From: an uncultured Bacteroides sp.
Lineage (GTDB): Bacteria; Bacteroidota; Bacteroidia; Bacteroidales; Bacteroidaceae
Assembly: GCA_900553185.1 (NCBI GenBank)
Contig: USCT01000028.1
Location: 1 to 26,591 of the forward strand
Direction: 5' to 3'
Length of the DNA stretch: 26,591 nt
Below are positions 16,710-23,952 of the stretch, one piece after another; position 1 is the first letter of the stretch, and every line of letters begins with the position of its first letter. A program made the position numbers and the translations under genes. The notes beneath the pieces were generated by a model. It was not told the DNA's origin and ran no database searches. It saw nothing but the letters and a program-made list of their open reading frames with translations.

Positions 16710-17369
16710 ATGAATTGGATAGAACAGGTTACCATACTGGATTTGTTGATAAAGGGGTTTATTATAGGGGTAATTGTTTCTGCGCCTTTAGGCCCTGTGG
16801 GTGTGCTGTGTATTCAACGGACCTTGAACAAGGGGCGCTGGTTTGGTTTTGTAACCGGACTGGGGGCGGCGTTGAGTGACATCTGTTATGCCTTGATCAC
16901 CGATTATGGTATGAGTTTTATGGATGAACTGATTGTAAAGCATCAGATGTTTTTGCAGGTAGTAGGCAGTATCATGCTGCTCGCTTTTGGTATTTATACG
17001 TTTCGCAGCAATCCGGTAAAAGCGTTGCGTCCGGTTTCCGCTCGTAAGGGTACTTATCTGCATAATTTTATTACCGCATTTTTTGTAACACTTTCCAATC
17101 CATTGATAATCTTCCTTTTTATAGGTCTCTTCGCCCGCTTTTCATTTGTTATGCCGGGGAGTCCGATAGGTTTCCAGTTGGTTGGTTTCCTGGCTATCAT
17201 TCTCGGAGCATTGACTTGGTGGTTTGGTATCACTTATTTTGTCAATAAGGTGCGTTCCCGATTTAATGTACGAGGCATTTGGATGTTGAATCGTATCATT
17301 GGTGTAGTGGTAATGCTGGCTTCGGTAATCGGAATTGTAATGACGTTGTTTGGAAAATCGTTATCTTGA
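16710..17369 (+). CDS. LysE/RhtB family transporter
   Basis: 219 residues with about six hydrophobic helices. The early 'GFIIGVIVSAPLGPVGVLCIQRTLNKGRWFGFVTGLGAALSD' is the family hallmark, with the conserved P-GP and G-G--L-D elements. 'FFVTLSNPLIIFLFIGLFARF' is the matching second half. LysE/RhtB members export amino acids or related small molecules from the inner membrane; the substrate here is unknown. It starts a four-gene operon and ends 1 base before the next gene's ATG. Confidence 0.9.
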   Translation: MNWIEQVTILDLLIKGFIIGVIVSAPLGPVGVLCIQRTLNKGRWFGFVTGLGAALSDICYALITDYGMSFMDELIVKHQMFLQVVGSIMLLAFGIYTFRSNPVKALRPVSARKGTYLHNFITAFFVTLSNPLIIFLFIGLFARFSFVMPGSPIGFQLVGFLAIILGALTWWFGITYFVNKVRSRFNVRGIWMLNRIIGVVVMLASVIGIVMTLFGKSLS

Positions 17370-17370
17370 T

Positions 17371-17916
17371 ATGTATATTTCTCAACAGTTAAAACAGCAG
17401 AATATTGCAGAATATCTGCTTTATATGTGGCAGATAGAAGATTTGATTCGGGCCAATCAGTTCGATATGGCGAAAATAAAAGAACGTATCATTGATCCGT
17501 ATCCTGTTTCTGAAGAGCAGAAAAAAGATTTATATCGTTGGTATGAAGATCTCATCCACATGATGCACGATGAAGGCGTTATGGAGAAAGGCCATCTGCA
17601 GATTAATAAAAATATCATAGTCTGGCTGACAGACCTGCATTTGAGGCTGTTGCATTCGCCTAAGTTTCCTTATTACAGTGCCGCCTATTACAAGGCGCTT
17701 CCATTGATTGTGGAATTGCGGTCTAAAGGTGCCGATAAGGATGTACCGGAATTGGAGACCTGTTTCGATGCCATGTATGGCGTGTTGATGTTGAAACTCC
17801 AAAAGAAAGAGATTTCTGAGGAAACTCAAAAGGCGATGAAGATTATCGGCGACTTGCTGGCTATATTGGCCGGATATTATATTCAAGATAAACGAGGAGA
17901 ACTAGAACTGGAATAA
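17371..17916 (+). CDS. DUF4924 family protein
   Basis: 181 residues from the ATG at 17371; the frame itself is open from a TTG at 17350 that overlaps the LysE gene. It is soluble and mostly helical, beginning MYISQQLKQQNIAEYLLYMWQ. I recognise it as the Bacteroidetes DUF4924 family, whose function is unknown. The gap to the LysE gene is 1 base and to rfbD 4 bases, so it is co-transcribed. Its place between exporter, sugar reductase and translation factor gives no firm clue to its job. Confidence 0.85.
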   Translation: MYISQQLKQQNIAEYLLYMWQIEDLIRANQFDMAKIKERIIDPYPVSEEQKKDLYRWYEDLIHMMHDEGVMEKGHLQINKNIIVWLTDLHLRLLHSPKFPYYSAAYYKALPLIVELRSKGADKDVPELETCFDAMYGVLMLKLQKKEISEETQKAMKIIGDLLAILAGYYIQDKRGELELE

Positions 17917-17920
17917 TAAT

Positions 17921-18781
17921 ATGAAACATGTATTGATAACTGGTGCAAATGGTCAGTTGGGAAATGAAATGCGCCTGTTGGCTGCAAAGTATCCGGATTT
18001 CGTTTATTTTTTTACGGATGTGGCCGAATTGGACATTTGCAATGAAGAAGCTGTTGCGACTTACGTTGACGAACATGAAATAGATATTATCGTAAATTGT
18101 GCGGCTTATACGGCTGTTGACCGGGCTGAAGAGAATGTCGGTTTGTGCGAACAGCTTAATGGTATGGCTCCCGGTTATCTGGCAAGAGCCGTTGATGCAC
18201 GGAAGGGAGTTCTGATTCAGGTATCTACGGATTATGTATTTGACGGAACTGCGCATATCCCGTATCAGGAAGAACAGCCGGCGTGTCCGAATTCGGTATA
18301 TGGCCGTACTAAATTAATGGGTGAACAGGAGGCTTTGAAGCATTGCCCGAATACGGTAATTATCCGTACGGCCTGGTTGTATTCTACCTTTGGAAACAAT
18401 TTTGTGAAGACAATGTTACGCCTGGGACAAGAAAAGGATTCTTTGGGAGTTGTTTTCGATCAGATAGGTACACCGACCTATGCACGGGATCTGGCTGAAG
18501 CTATTTTTACAATATTGGTCAAAGGTGTGGTGCCAGGAATCTATCATTTCAGTAACGAAGGAGTTTGTTCATGGTATGATTTTACACGGATAATTCATAT
18601 CTTGGCAGGTATCGGAACCTGCCGGGTAAGGCCTTTACATACGAGTGAATATCCTTCAAAAGCCAACCGTCCCGCTTATTCAGTTCTTGATAAAAGCAAG
18701 ATAAAAACTACCTATGGTCTTGAAATACCGTTTTGGGTAGATAGCTTGAGAGAATGTATAGAAAAATTAAAAAATCAATAA
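17921..18781 (+). CDS. rfbD: dTDP-4-dehydrorhamnose reductase
   Basis: 286 residues, full length. It has a Rossmann NAD(P)H-binding motif 'ITGANGQLGNEM' at residues 6-17, 'NCAAYTAVDRAEE', the catalytic region 'QVSTDYVFDG', and the Tyr-x-x-x-Lys pair in 'VYGRTKLMGE'. It catalyses the last step of dTDP-L-rhamnose synthesis for surface polysaccharides. The other rhamnose pathway genes (rfbA, B, C) are not next to it here, so it is separated from a classical rml cluster. A related short-chain reductase role is possible, but the motifs fit RfbD well. Confidence 0.93.
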   Translation: MKHVLITGANGQLGNEMRLLAAKYPDFVYFFTDVAELDICNEEAVATYVDEHEIDIIVNCAAYTAVDRAEENVGLCEQLNGMAPGYLARAVDARKGVLIQVSTDYVFDGTAHIPYQEEQPACPNSVYGRTKLMGEQEALKHCPNTVIIRTAWLYSTFGNNFVKTMLRLGQEKDSLGVVFDQIGTPTYARDLAEAIFTILVKGVVPGIYHFSNEGVCSWYDFTRIIHILAGIGTCRVRPLHTSEYPSKANRPAYSVLDKSKIKTTYGLEIPFWVDSLRECIEKLKNQ

Positions 18782-18794
18782 TTAAACAGATAGA

Positions 18795-20363
18795 ATGAAC
18801 GCAGAAATTGAAAGAAGACGGACATTTGCGATTATTGCCCATCCGGATGCCGGTAAAACATCGTTGACTGAAAAACTGTTGCTCTTTGGCGGACAAATCC
18901 AGGTAGCCGGTGCGGTTAAATCAAATAAGATCAAGAAAACCGCAACTTCCGACTGGATGGATATTGAAAAGCAGCGTGGTATTTCGGTGACTACCTCCGT
19001 GATGGAGTTTGATTATCATGATTATAAAATAAATATTCTGGATACTCCCGGACACCAGGACTTTGCGGAAGATACTTATCGTACGCTGACAGCCGTAGAC
19101 AGTGTTATTATTGTGGTCGATGGAGCAAAAGGTGTAGAAAGCCAGACGCGTAAATTAATGGAAGTCTGCCGTATGCGGAATACACCGGTCATTATCTTCG
19201 TCAACAAGATGGACCGTGAGGCCAAAGATCCGTTTGATTTGCTGGATGAGCTTGAAGAAGAACTGGTGATTAACGTTCGTCCGTTGACGTGGCCTATTGA
19301 AAGTGGTCCGCGTTTTAAAGGAGTGTATAATATCTATGAACAGAAATTGAATTTATTTCAACCTTCTAAGCAGGTAGTGACAGAAAAGGTGGAGGTAGAT
19401 ATTCATACAGATGAACTTGACAATCATATAGGTACTCCATTAGCCGAAAAATTGCGTAGTGAGCTGGAATTGATTGAGGGTGTTTATCCGGAGTTTAATG
19501 TAGATGAGTATTTGAAAGGAGAGCTGGCTCCTGTCTTTTTCGGTTCTGCCTTGAACAACTTTGGTGTACAGGAATTATTGGATACTTTTGTAGAAATAGC
19601 CCCGAGTCCTCGTCCGGTACAGGCCGAAGAACGTATCGTTCAGCCTGACGAGCCCAAATTTACCGGTTTTGTTTTCAAGATTACGGCCAATATTGACCCG
19701 AATCATCGTTCTTGTGTAGCCTTTTGTAAGGTTTGTTCCGGAAAGTTTACTCGTAATACTCCTTATCTGCATGTTCGTCATAACAAGACCATGCGTTTTT
19801 CTTCTCCTACACAGTTTATGGCACAGCGAAAAACTACGGTAGATGAGGCCTGGGCTGGTGATATTATTGGTTTGCCTGACAACGGTACCTTTAAGATTGG
19901 TGATACATTGACTGAAGGCGAGATCTTACATTTTAAAGGATTGCCTAGTTTCTCACCTGAAATGTTCAAATACATCGAAAATGCCGATCCGATGAAGACC
20001 AAGCAGTTGAATAAAGGTATTGATCAGCTGATGGACGAAGGAGTTGCTCAGCTGTTTGTCAATCAGTTTAACGGGCGTAAGATTATCGGTACAGTAGGTC
20101 AGTTGCAGTTTGAGGTTATCCAGTATCGCTTGGAGAATGAGTACAACGCGAAATGCCGTTGGGAACCGATCAGCCTCTACAAGGCGTGCTGGATAGAGAG
20201 CGATGATCCGGAAGAACTGGAAGCTTTCAAGAAACGTAAGTATCAGTACATGGCAAAGGATCGCGAAGGACGTGATGTCTTCCTGGCCGACAGTGGTTAT
20301 GTATTGCAGATGGCTCAGATGGACTTCAAGCACATTAAATTCCACTTCACTTCGGAATCCTGA
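18795..20363 (+). CDS. prfC: Peptide chain release factor 3
   Basis: 522 residues. The GTPase domain has the P-loop 'AHPDAGKTSLTEKLL', 'RGISVTTSVMEFDY' (switch I), 'DTPGHQDF' (switch II) and 'FVNKMD'. The rest follows RF3 domains II and III ('GVQELLDTFVEIAPSP', 'GQLQFEVIQYRLENEY'). RF3 is a GTPase that removes RF1/RF2 from the ribosome after termination. It is the last gene of the LysE-DUF4924-rfbD operon, 13 bases after rfbD, and is followed by an intrinsic terminator. Confidence 0.96.
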   Translation: MNAEIERRRTFAIIAHPDAGKTSLTEKLLLFGGQIQVAGAVKSNKIKKTATSDWMDIEKQRGISVTTSVMEFDYHDYKINILDTPGHQDFAEDTYRTLTAVDSVIIVVDGAKGVESQTRKLMEVCRMRNTPVIIFVNKMDREAKDPFDLLDELEEELVINVRPLTWPIESGPRFKGVYNIYEQKLNLFQPSKQVVTEKVEVDIHTDELDNHIGTPLAEKLRSELELIEGVYPEFNVDEYLKGELAPVFFGSALNNFGVQELLDTFVEIAPSPRPVQAEERIVQPDEPKFTGFVFKITANIDPNHRSCVAFCKVCSGKFTRNTPYLHVRHNKTMRFSSPTQFMAQRKTTVDEAWAGDIIGLPDNGTFKIGDTLTEGEILHFKGLPSFSPEMFKYIENADPMKTKQLNKGIDQLMDEGVAQLFVNQFNGRKIIGTVGQLQFEVIQYRLENEYNAKCRWEPISLYKACWIESDDPEELEAFKKRKYQYMAKDREGRDVFLADSGYVLQMAQMDFKHIKFHFTSES

Positions 20364-20389
20364 TGATTTAATATAATATATGTAGAGAG

Positions 20390-20417
20390 AAGGTAGTCGA
20401 TAATCGGCTGCCTTTTT
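20390..20417 (+). terminator. Intrinsic terminator after prfC
   Basis: AAGGTAGTCGAT pairs with ATCGGCTGCCTT (two G-U pairs), with almost no loop beyond A/T, and is followed by a T-run (20413-20418). It ends the LysE-to-prfC operon. Confidence 0.85.
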
Positions 20418-20442
20418 TCTTATGAAATAATTTCTCTTTTTA

Positions 20443-20474
20443 TTTGGTTTATAAAATAAACTTCTCTATATTTG
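20443..20474 (+). promoter_or_regulatory. Promoter P1 of the 2TM/DUF2141/regulator cluster
   Basis: TTTG (20443-20446) and TATATTTG (20467-20474) are a full match to the Bacteroides promoter with a 20-base spacer. The spacer holds operator copy 1. Transcription would start near 20480, about 90 bases before the first gene. Confidence 0.82.
20447..20461. promoter_or_regulatory. Operator copy 1 (GTTTAT-AAA-ATAAAC)
   Basis: A perfect 15-base palindrome with a 3-base centre, immediately after the -33 TTTG of P1 and 5 bases before the -7 box. A protein bound here would block RNA polymerase. It is part of a 19-base sequence (20445-20463) repeated exactly at 20523-20541. Confidence 0.7.
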
Positions 20475-20480
20475 TAAAAA

Positions 20481-20510
20481 GGAAGGGAGGTAAGCGCGCG
20501 TCTCCCTTTT
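20481..20510 (+). other. Leader hairpin between operator copies 1 and 2
   Basis: GGAAGGGAG (20481-20489) pairs with CTCCCTTTT (20502-20510), the last two pairs being G-U, around a 12-base loop containing GCGCGC. It falls at the very 5' end of the P1 transcript. It may stabilise the mRNA or act as an attenuator, since the stem's 3' side ends in four T. No long T-run follows. Confidence 0.5.
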
Positions 20511-20524
20511 CTTGAGAATTTGTG

Positions 20525-20539
20525 GTTTATAAAATAAAC
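20525..20539. promoter_or_regulatory. Operator copy 2 (GTTTAT-AAA-ATAAAC)
   Basis: Identical to copy 1, 78 bases downstream of it. A TTTG lies just upstream (20519-20522) but no good TAnnTTTG follows, so it is either a decayed second promoter or an extra binding site between P1 and the first gene. Confidence 0.65.
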
Positions 20540-20569
20540 TTATTTGTTTAACTTGTTGATGATGTAATT

Positions 20570-20791
20570 ATGGAATTGAAGAATTGTCTGAATGAGAATA
20601 AGAAGATACCGGCTGATTTAAAGATCAAGTTGGCTGTGTATGTTGTAAACTGTTTGTTTTTGGCTTTGGTCAATTATGTTACATCTCCTCATTATTGGTG
20701 GGTATGTTGGGTTGTACTTGGTTGGGGACTGAATGTAGCTTTGAGTTGGATAATCTGGTATTTTAAGAAGAATGAGGAGGGTAAGATATGA
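20570..20791 (+). CDS. 2TM domain protein
   Basis: 73 residues. A polar N-terminus is followed by two hydrophobic helices, 'LAVYVVNCLFLALVNYV' and 'WVCWVVLGWGLNVALSWIIWYF', joined by a short 'TSPHYWW' turn, then a basic tail KKNEEGKI. This is the layout of the small 2TM domain family, often found attached or next to sensor genes. It should sit in the inner membrane. Its function is unknown. It overlaps the next gene by four bases (ATGA). Confidence 0.75.
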   Translation: MELKNCLNENKKIPADLKIKLAVYVVNCLFLALVNYVTSPHYWWVCWVVLGWGLNVALSWIIWYFKKNEEGKI

Positions 20792-21096
20792 GACGTTGGT
20801 TGTTTTTATTGTTGATGGTCGTATGCTGTCAGGTAGCTGTTTGTGCAGAAAGAGAAATTTTAGTGGTTGTAACTCAAGTTCGGAATGCTGAGGGAAATAT
20901 ATTGGTTATGATCCGGACGGATGTGAATAAACAATCGTTCTATGGGTTATCTAAGGCCCAAAAAGGAACTGTATCAGTAGTTGTGAAAGGAATATTTGAC
21001 AGACCTTTCCTGGTTTCTGTCTTTCATGATGAAAACAGTGATTGGAAGATGGACATGGATGAGCAGGGAAAGCCGGTTGAAGGGGTTATATGGTAA
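20788..21096 (+). CDS. DUF2141 family exported protein
   Basis: 102 residues with a signal peptide (MRRWLFLLLMVVCCQVAVCA, cleavage before ER). The mature part has the DUF2141 pattern: 'VVTQVRNAEGNILVMIRTD', a central beta region, and 'FLVSVFHDENSDWKMDMDEQGKPVEG' close to the end. The 'FHDEN..W.MD' portion resembles a small ion-binding or turn motif. It is probably periplasmic, of unknown function. The protein ends shortly after the motif and is somewhat short for the family. It is translated coupled to the 2TM gene. Confidence 0.8.
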   Translation: MRRWLFLLLMVVCCQVAVCAEREILVVVTQVRNAEGNILVMIRTDVNKQSFYGLSKAQKGTVSVVVKGIFDRPFLVSVFHDENSDWKMDMDEQGKPVEGVIW

Positions 21097-21098
21097 AA

Positions 21099-21130
21099 TT
21101 TGATTTATTTGATAAACTATATTAATTTTG
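21099..21130 (+). promoter_or_regulatory. Promoter P2 for the membrane protein/regulator pair
   Basis: TTTG (21099-21102), a 20-base spacer, and TAATTTTG (21123-21130) fully match the Bacteroides promoter. It starts 3 bases after the DUF2141 gene. Transcription would begin near 21136, leaving a leader of under 20 bases before the ATG at 21153. Confidence 0.78.
21103..21117. promoter_or_regulatory. Operator copy 3 (ATTTAT-TTG-ATAAAC)
   Basis: Same palindrome with one outer base changed and a different 3-base centre. It lies directly after the -33 TTTG and 5 bases before the -7 box of P2, exactly the register of copy 1 in P1. The centre differs while the arms are kept, as expected for a protein-binding site. 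Confidence 0.6.
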
Positions 21131-21152
21131 AAACTTATAAAAATGATGTATT

Positions 21153-21776
21153 ATGGAAGAAAACAAATTGTCTGAAAGAGAGAGTCTGGAACTGATAAGT
21201 CGGATGATAAGTTCCACACGTGATGGTCTGAAGGTTGGCGCCGGAAATACGTTCCTTTATTTCGGTTATTTTACGGCTGCCTTGTCCATATTGCTTTTTA
21301 TTCTGGTGTTCTTTACACAGAATAATATCTGGGCATACGGCTGGTTCCTGATGTTCGTGTTTTGGGGAATCATGGAAGCCAAACGCCGGAAGGAACTGAA
21401 ACAGGAATCGGTGGTGACTTATACCGATACGGTACTGGCGAAAGTCTGGTGGATTATCGGTTGGCTGTTTCTGATAACAGTCCTGATGATGGGAGTGGTT
21501 TCGGCAGCACATGGGTATGGTGATTTCTCGTTGATGTTGCCTCTGTCTTTGTTGTATGCAGGAATCGGAACTTCCATTACGGGAATCATTATCAAGGAAC
21601 CGAGTGCCGTGTATACACCGCTGGTGGGATTTGCGTTTGCCATTTATATGTTGATGCAGTATACATTCCACGAACCGGCTACGGTGGACTGGTATCTGTA
21701 CTTCGGGCTATCTTTCATTATCATGATGGTGATACCTGGACATATTCTGAATAAAAAAGCGAAACACTCATGCTGA
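21153..21776 (+). CDS. Six-helix membrane protein beside a winged-helix regulator
   Basis: 207 residues. A soluble N-terminus (about 30 residues, 'SERESLELISRMISSTRDGLKVGAGN') is followed by about six hydrophobic helices, the first 'TFLYFGYFTAALSILLFILVFF', then a charged loop 'EAKRRKELKQESVVTYTDT'. The last helix ends in a basic tail, KKAKHSC. I know similar Bacteroidetes proteins only as hypothetical membrane proteins next to small winged-helix regulators. It overlaps the regulator gene by 7 bases, so the two are co-translated, which suggests they act together, perhaps membrane protein sensing and regulator responding. That is inference. Confidence 0.75.
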   Translation: MEENKLSERESLELISRMISSTRDGLKVGAGNTFLYFGYFTAALSILLFILVFFTQNNIWAYGWFLMFVFWGIMEAKRRKELKQESVVTYTDTVLAKVWWIIGWLFLITVLMMGVVSAAHGYGDFSLMLPLSLLYAGIGTSITGIIIKEPSAVYTPLVGFAFAIYMLMQYTFHEPATVDWYLYFGLSFIIMMVIPGHILNKKAKHSC

Positions 21777-22057
21777 AAGAACTGAATCCCTTGCTGCATT
21801 CCCAGCTTCGTTTGTCCATTATGTCTTTGCTGCTGACAGTAGAAGAGGCGGAATTTGTTTATCTGAAAGAGAAAACTCAGGCTACGGCCGGTAATCTGAG
21901 CGTTCAGTTGGACAAGCTGAGTGAAGCCGGATATATTAACATCGAGAAAAGTTTTGTCGGGAAAAAACCGCGTACAATGTGTCGGATTACTTCTACCGGA
22001 CGGGAGGCGATGGCCGAATATGTGGAAGCATTGAAAAGCTATTTTGTCGGTTTGTAA
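21770..22057 (+). CDS. Winged-helix transcriptional regulator
   Basis: 95 residues. It begins MLKELNPLLHSQLRLSIMSLLL and continues with a helix-turn-helix 'TQATAGNLSVQLDKLSEAGYINIEKSF' and a wing 'KKPRTMCRITSTGREAMAEYVEAL'. This is the short winged-helix family (HTH_34, related to MarR/ArsR) that binds palindromic DNA as a dimer. It is the last gene of the cluster and the likely binder of the (G/A)TTTAT-N3-ATAAAC sites in the two promoters upstream, giving autoregulation. No ligand-binding domain or metal site is seen. Confidence 0.85.
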   Translation: MLKELNPLLHSQLRLSIMSLLLTVEEAEFVYLKEKTQATAGNLSVQLDKLSEAGYINIEKSFVGKKPRTMCRITSTGREAMAEYVEALKSYFVGL

Positions 22058-22086
22058 GTATGTACCTGTAATAGGCCAGGGTTGCT

Positions 22087-22137
22087 AACGGAGTTATATG
22101 GAGGAAAGTTCTTTTTATATAACCCCGTTTCTTTTTT
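22087..22137 (+). terminator. Intrinsic terminator after the regulator gene
   Basis: AACGGAGTTATAT pairs with ATATAACCCCGTT (one mismatch) around a loop of about 17 bases and is followed by a T-rich run (22128-22137). It lies 30 bases after the regulator stop. Confidence 0.75.
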
Positions 22138-22145
22138 CAGGTGAG

Positions 22146-22904
22146 TTAAAACAGCTGGAGTTTGACTCCGAAAGACAGACTGAGGTAATCTTTCGGTTTT
22201 AGATAGTGGTTTGTAAAAGCACTGACTACGTAAAGATCGCACGTACTGATTTCATAAAAGAAGGTGACGGCCCTGGCTGTCACTCTGTAACGCGCGGGAA
22301 TGTTGTATGTCATCCGTTGTCCAAGGAAGACATGGAAGCGTATTTTGGATGAGAATCCGTAATATCCTTGTGGATACCGGTCTGGTTCGTTTACCCAGAA
22401 TTCATCGCCGAATACGGTATTGACATATAACCCGCAGGAGAGTGGTTCAAAGGCGAAATCACTTTGTTTGATCTGCAGGCTCCAGGGAATATAATTCTGC
22501 TTGACAGTAAAAGTTATTTTGGCATGTTCGGATTCATATTTTGGTAAGAAGCCGAGCAGTAAATCTGTTTCCCATTGGTTGCGTCGGCCATAGTCCCATC
22601 CCGTACCGAGGGAAAGTAGACCCATGTTTCCTGCGAACTGCAATTTGGTATGGGTGGGAATCAGTGCTTCCCAGTGTCGTCGGTACCGGTGTACGCGACG
22701 GTCGTATCGGCTGGGGGGGACGGAGCTTACCCTGACGTCATCCGTTTCAGGAGCTGGCAGGTAAACCGTATCGTGAACTACGATGACCGTTGTATCCTGC
22801 GAGAATGTGGAGGCGGATACTGAATATGTCTGCAGGATCATTATCCAGCAGAAAATGGATGTAAATATCTTCTTGTTTTTAGAAATAGACCACTTCGTGT
22901 TCAT
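22146..22904 (-). CDS. Probable outer-membrane beta-barrel protein of unknown function
   Basis: 252 residues. A basic start and hydrophobic segment (KIFTSIFCWIMILQTYSVSAS) form a signal peptide. A proline/arginine-rich linker follows (about 40-80). From about residue 85 ('TKLQFAGNMGLLSLGTGWDYG') there are alternating aromatic strands typical of a small beta-barrel, closing with 'YLSLSFGVKLQLF', a C-terminal Phe as in outer-membrane proteins. I do not recognise the family. Its start overlaps the end of the metallophosphoesterase gene by 26 bases, so they share one mRNA and may act on the same envelope substrate. Confidence 0.65.
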   Translation of the reverse strand: MNTKWSISKNKKIFTSIFCWIMILQTYSVSASTFSQDTTVIVVHDTVYLPAPETDDVRVSSVPPSRYDRRVHRYRRHWEALIPTHTKLQFAGNMGLLSLGTGWDYGRRNQWETDLLLGFLPKYESEHAKITFTVKQNYIPWSLQIKQSDFAFEPLSCGLYVNTVFGDEFWVNEPDRYPQGYYGFSSKIRFHVFLGQRMTYNIPARYRVTARAVTFFYEISTCDLYVVSAFTNHYLKPKDYLSLSFGVKLQLF

Positions 22905-23685
22905 ATCCGTCGGGTGTTATGGTAAATACATTGTAATTCCGGTTTTTCATGCAGTCACTCATGTAATACATCACTCCGTCATCGAAGACATCGAGCTGAA
23001 AGACATGGTGTTCATGTGCGGCGGTGCAGAATTGCAGACCTGGAAATTGTGTGACTACGTATTGGAAGACCTCGGCTACGTTGTTGTTGAATTCGTCGGC
23101 ATACGGACGGATGTGCATACAGAATACGGTTTTGTCGAATTCGTTGCGGCGGTTCTGTGCCTCTGATTCCATGAACTTGAAATCTGGAATCGGACGTGAA
23201 TAGTCGTATTCGATGGCATTGGTATTCAGACAGACAAATTTGATCCGTCCGACGATAAACGAAAAATTAGGATCGCCGAAGACTGCCCGATAAGTTTCTT
23301 CACCGGTTCCCAGACAATCGTGGTTACCGATAAGTGCTACATAAGGAACATTCAGGTTGTTCAAAATGTCCCGTTGCCAGAGGAATTCATCGGTTACTCC
23401 GAAATCGCTCATGTCTCCTCCATGAATGACGAAGTCTATGTCCTTGCGTTGGTTCACGTGGTTTACAAAGTCCACTGTTTCGTCATACCAGCGCTGTGAA
23501 TCTCCCATCGTGACGAATCGGATGGTGTCTTTTCCTTTGCAGTTTTTTTCGATTGTTTCGATGTTGTGTGCGTTGATGTCTGTTTCTCCGTCTATTTTAA
23601 CGTCATACGGATGATAATCTATCATTTCACAGCTTGATAGTAAAAGACAGATAAAGAAAATGCCGATTCGTTCTTTCCAGTTCAT
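22879..23685 (-). CDS. Metallophosphoesterase lipoprotein
   Basis: 268 residues. The signal peptide 'IGIFFICLLLSSC' ends in a lipobox with Cys19. The calcineurin-like fold has 'FVTMGDSQRW', 'VIHGGDMSDFG', 'ALIGNHDCLG', 'VFCMHIRP' and 'TAAHEHHVF'. The first motif reads GDSQ rather than the usual D-x-H, so one metal ligand differs from the commonest form, a variant seen in other secreted members. It hydrolyses a phosphoester in the periplasm or on the outer membrane; the substrate is unknown. It is unrelated in detail to the longer phosphoesterase at 2044. A TAATTTTG box (23721-23714, minus strand) 29 bases before the start could be a -7 box, but I found no matching -33 box. Confidence 0.88.
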   Translation of the reverse strand: MNWKERIGIFFICLLLSSCEMIDYHPYDVKIDGETDINAHNIETIEKNCKGKDTIRFVTMGDSQRWYDETVDFVNHVNQRKDIDFVIHGGDMSDFGVTDEFLWQRDILNNLNVPYVALIGNHDCLGTGEETYRAVFGDPNFSFIVGRIKFVCLNTNAIEYDYSRPIPDFKFMESEAQNRRNEFDKTVFCMHIRPYADEFNNNVAEVFQYVVTQFPGLQFCTAAHEHHVFQLDVFDDGVMYYMSDCMKNRNYNVFTITPDGYEHEVVYF

Positions 23686-23854
23686 GCGGAATCTTTTATG
23701 TTTTTATGCAGGGCAAAATTATATTTTTCTTTTAGCTAAATGATTTTCAGTTTTTCTTGAATTCTGTTCTATTTACTGGAAAATGGTCCATGGAATGGAA
23801 TATCCGAATTATTGAGGTGATGTTTTCTGAATATCCTTGAGCTGTTGATACTCG

Positions 23855-23924
23855 ATAAAAATGTTTTCTGCCAATAAGAATAAAAGCATTTTTTGAGCCT
23901 GTTTTATTCAAATTGGCAGAAAAC
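23855..23924 (-). terminator. Long hairpin terminator of the RND efflux operon
   Basis: Thirteen perfect pairs (GTTTTCTGCCAAT, 23863-23875, with ATTGGCAGAAAAC, 23912-23924), a symmetric 3x3 internal loop, then seven more pairs (23879-23885 with 23902-23908) around a 16-base loop. On the minus strand it is followed by ATTTTTATC. It lies about 30 bases after the TolC-like stop. The rest of the gap 23686-23862 holds nothing I could recognise. Confidence 0.75.
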
Positions 23925-23952
23925 AGAAATCTAAGGTTTATGGACAGGAGAG

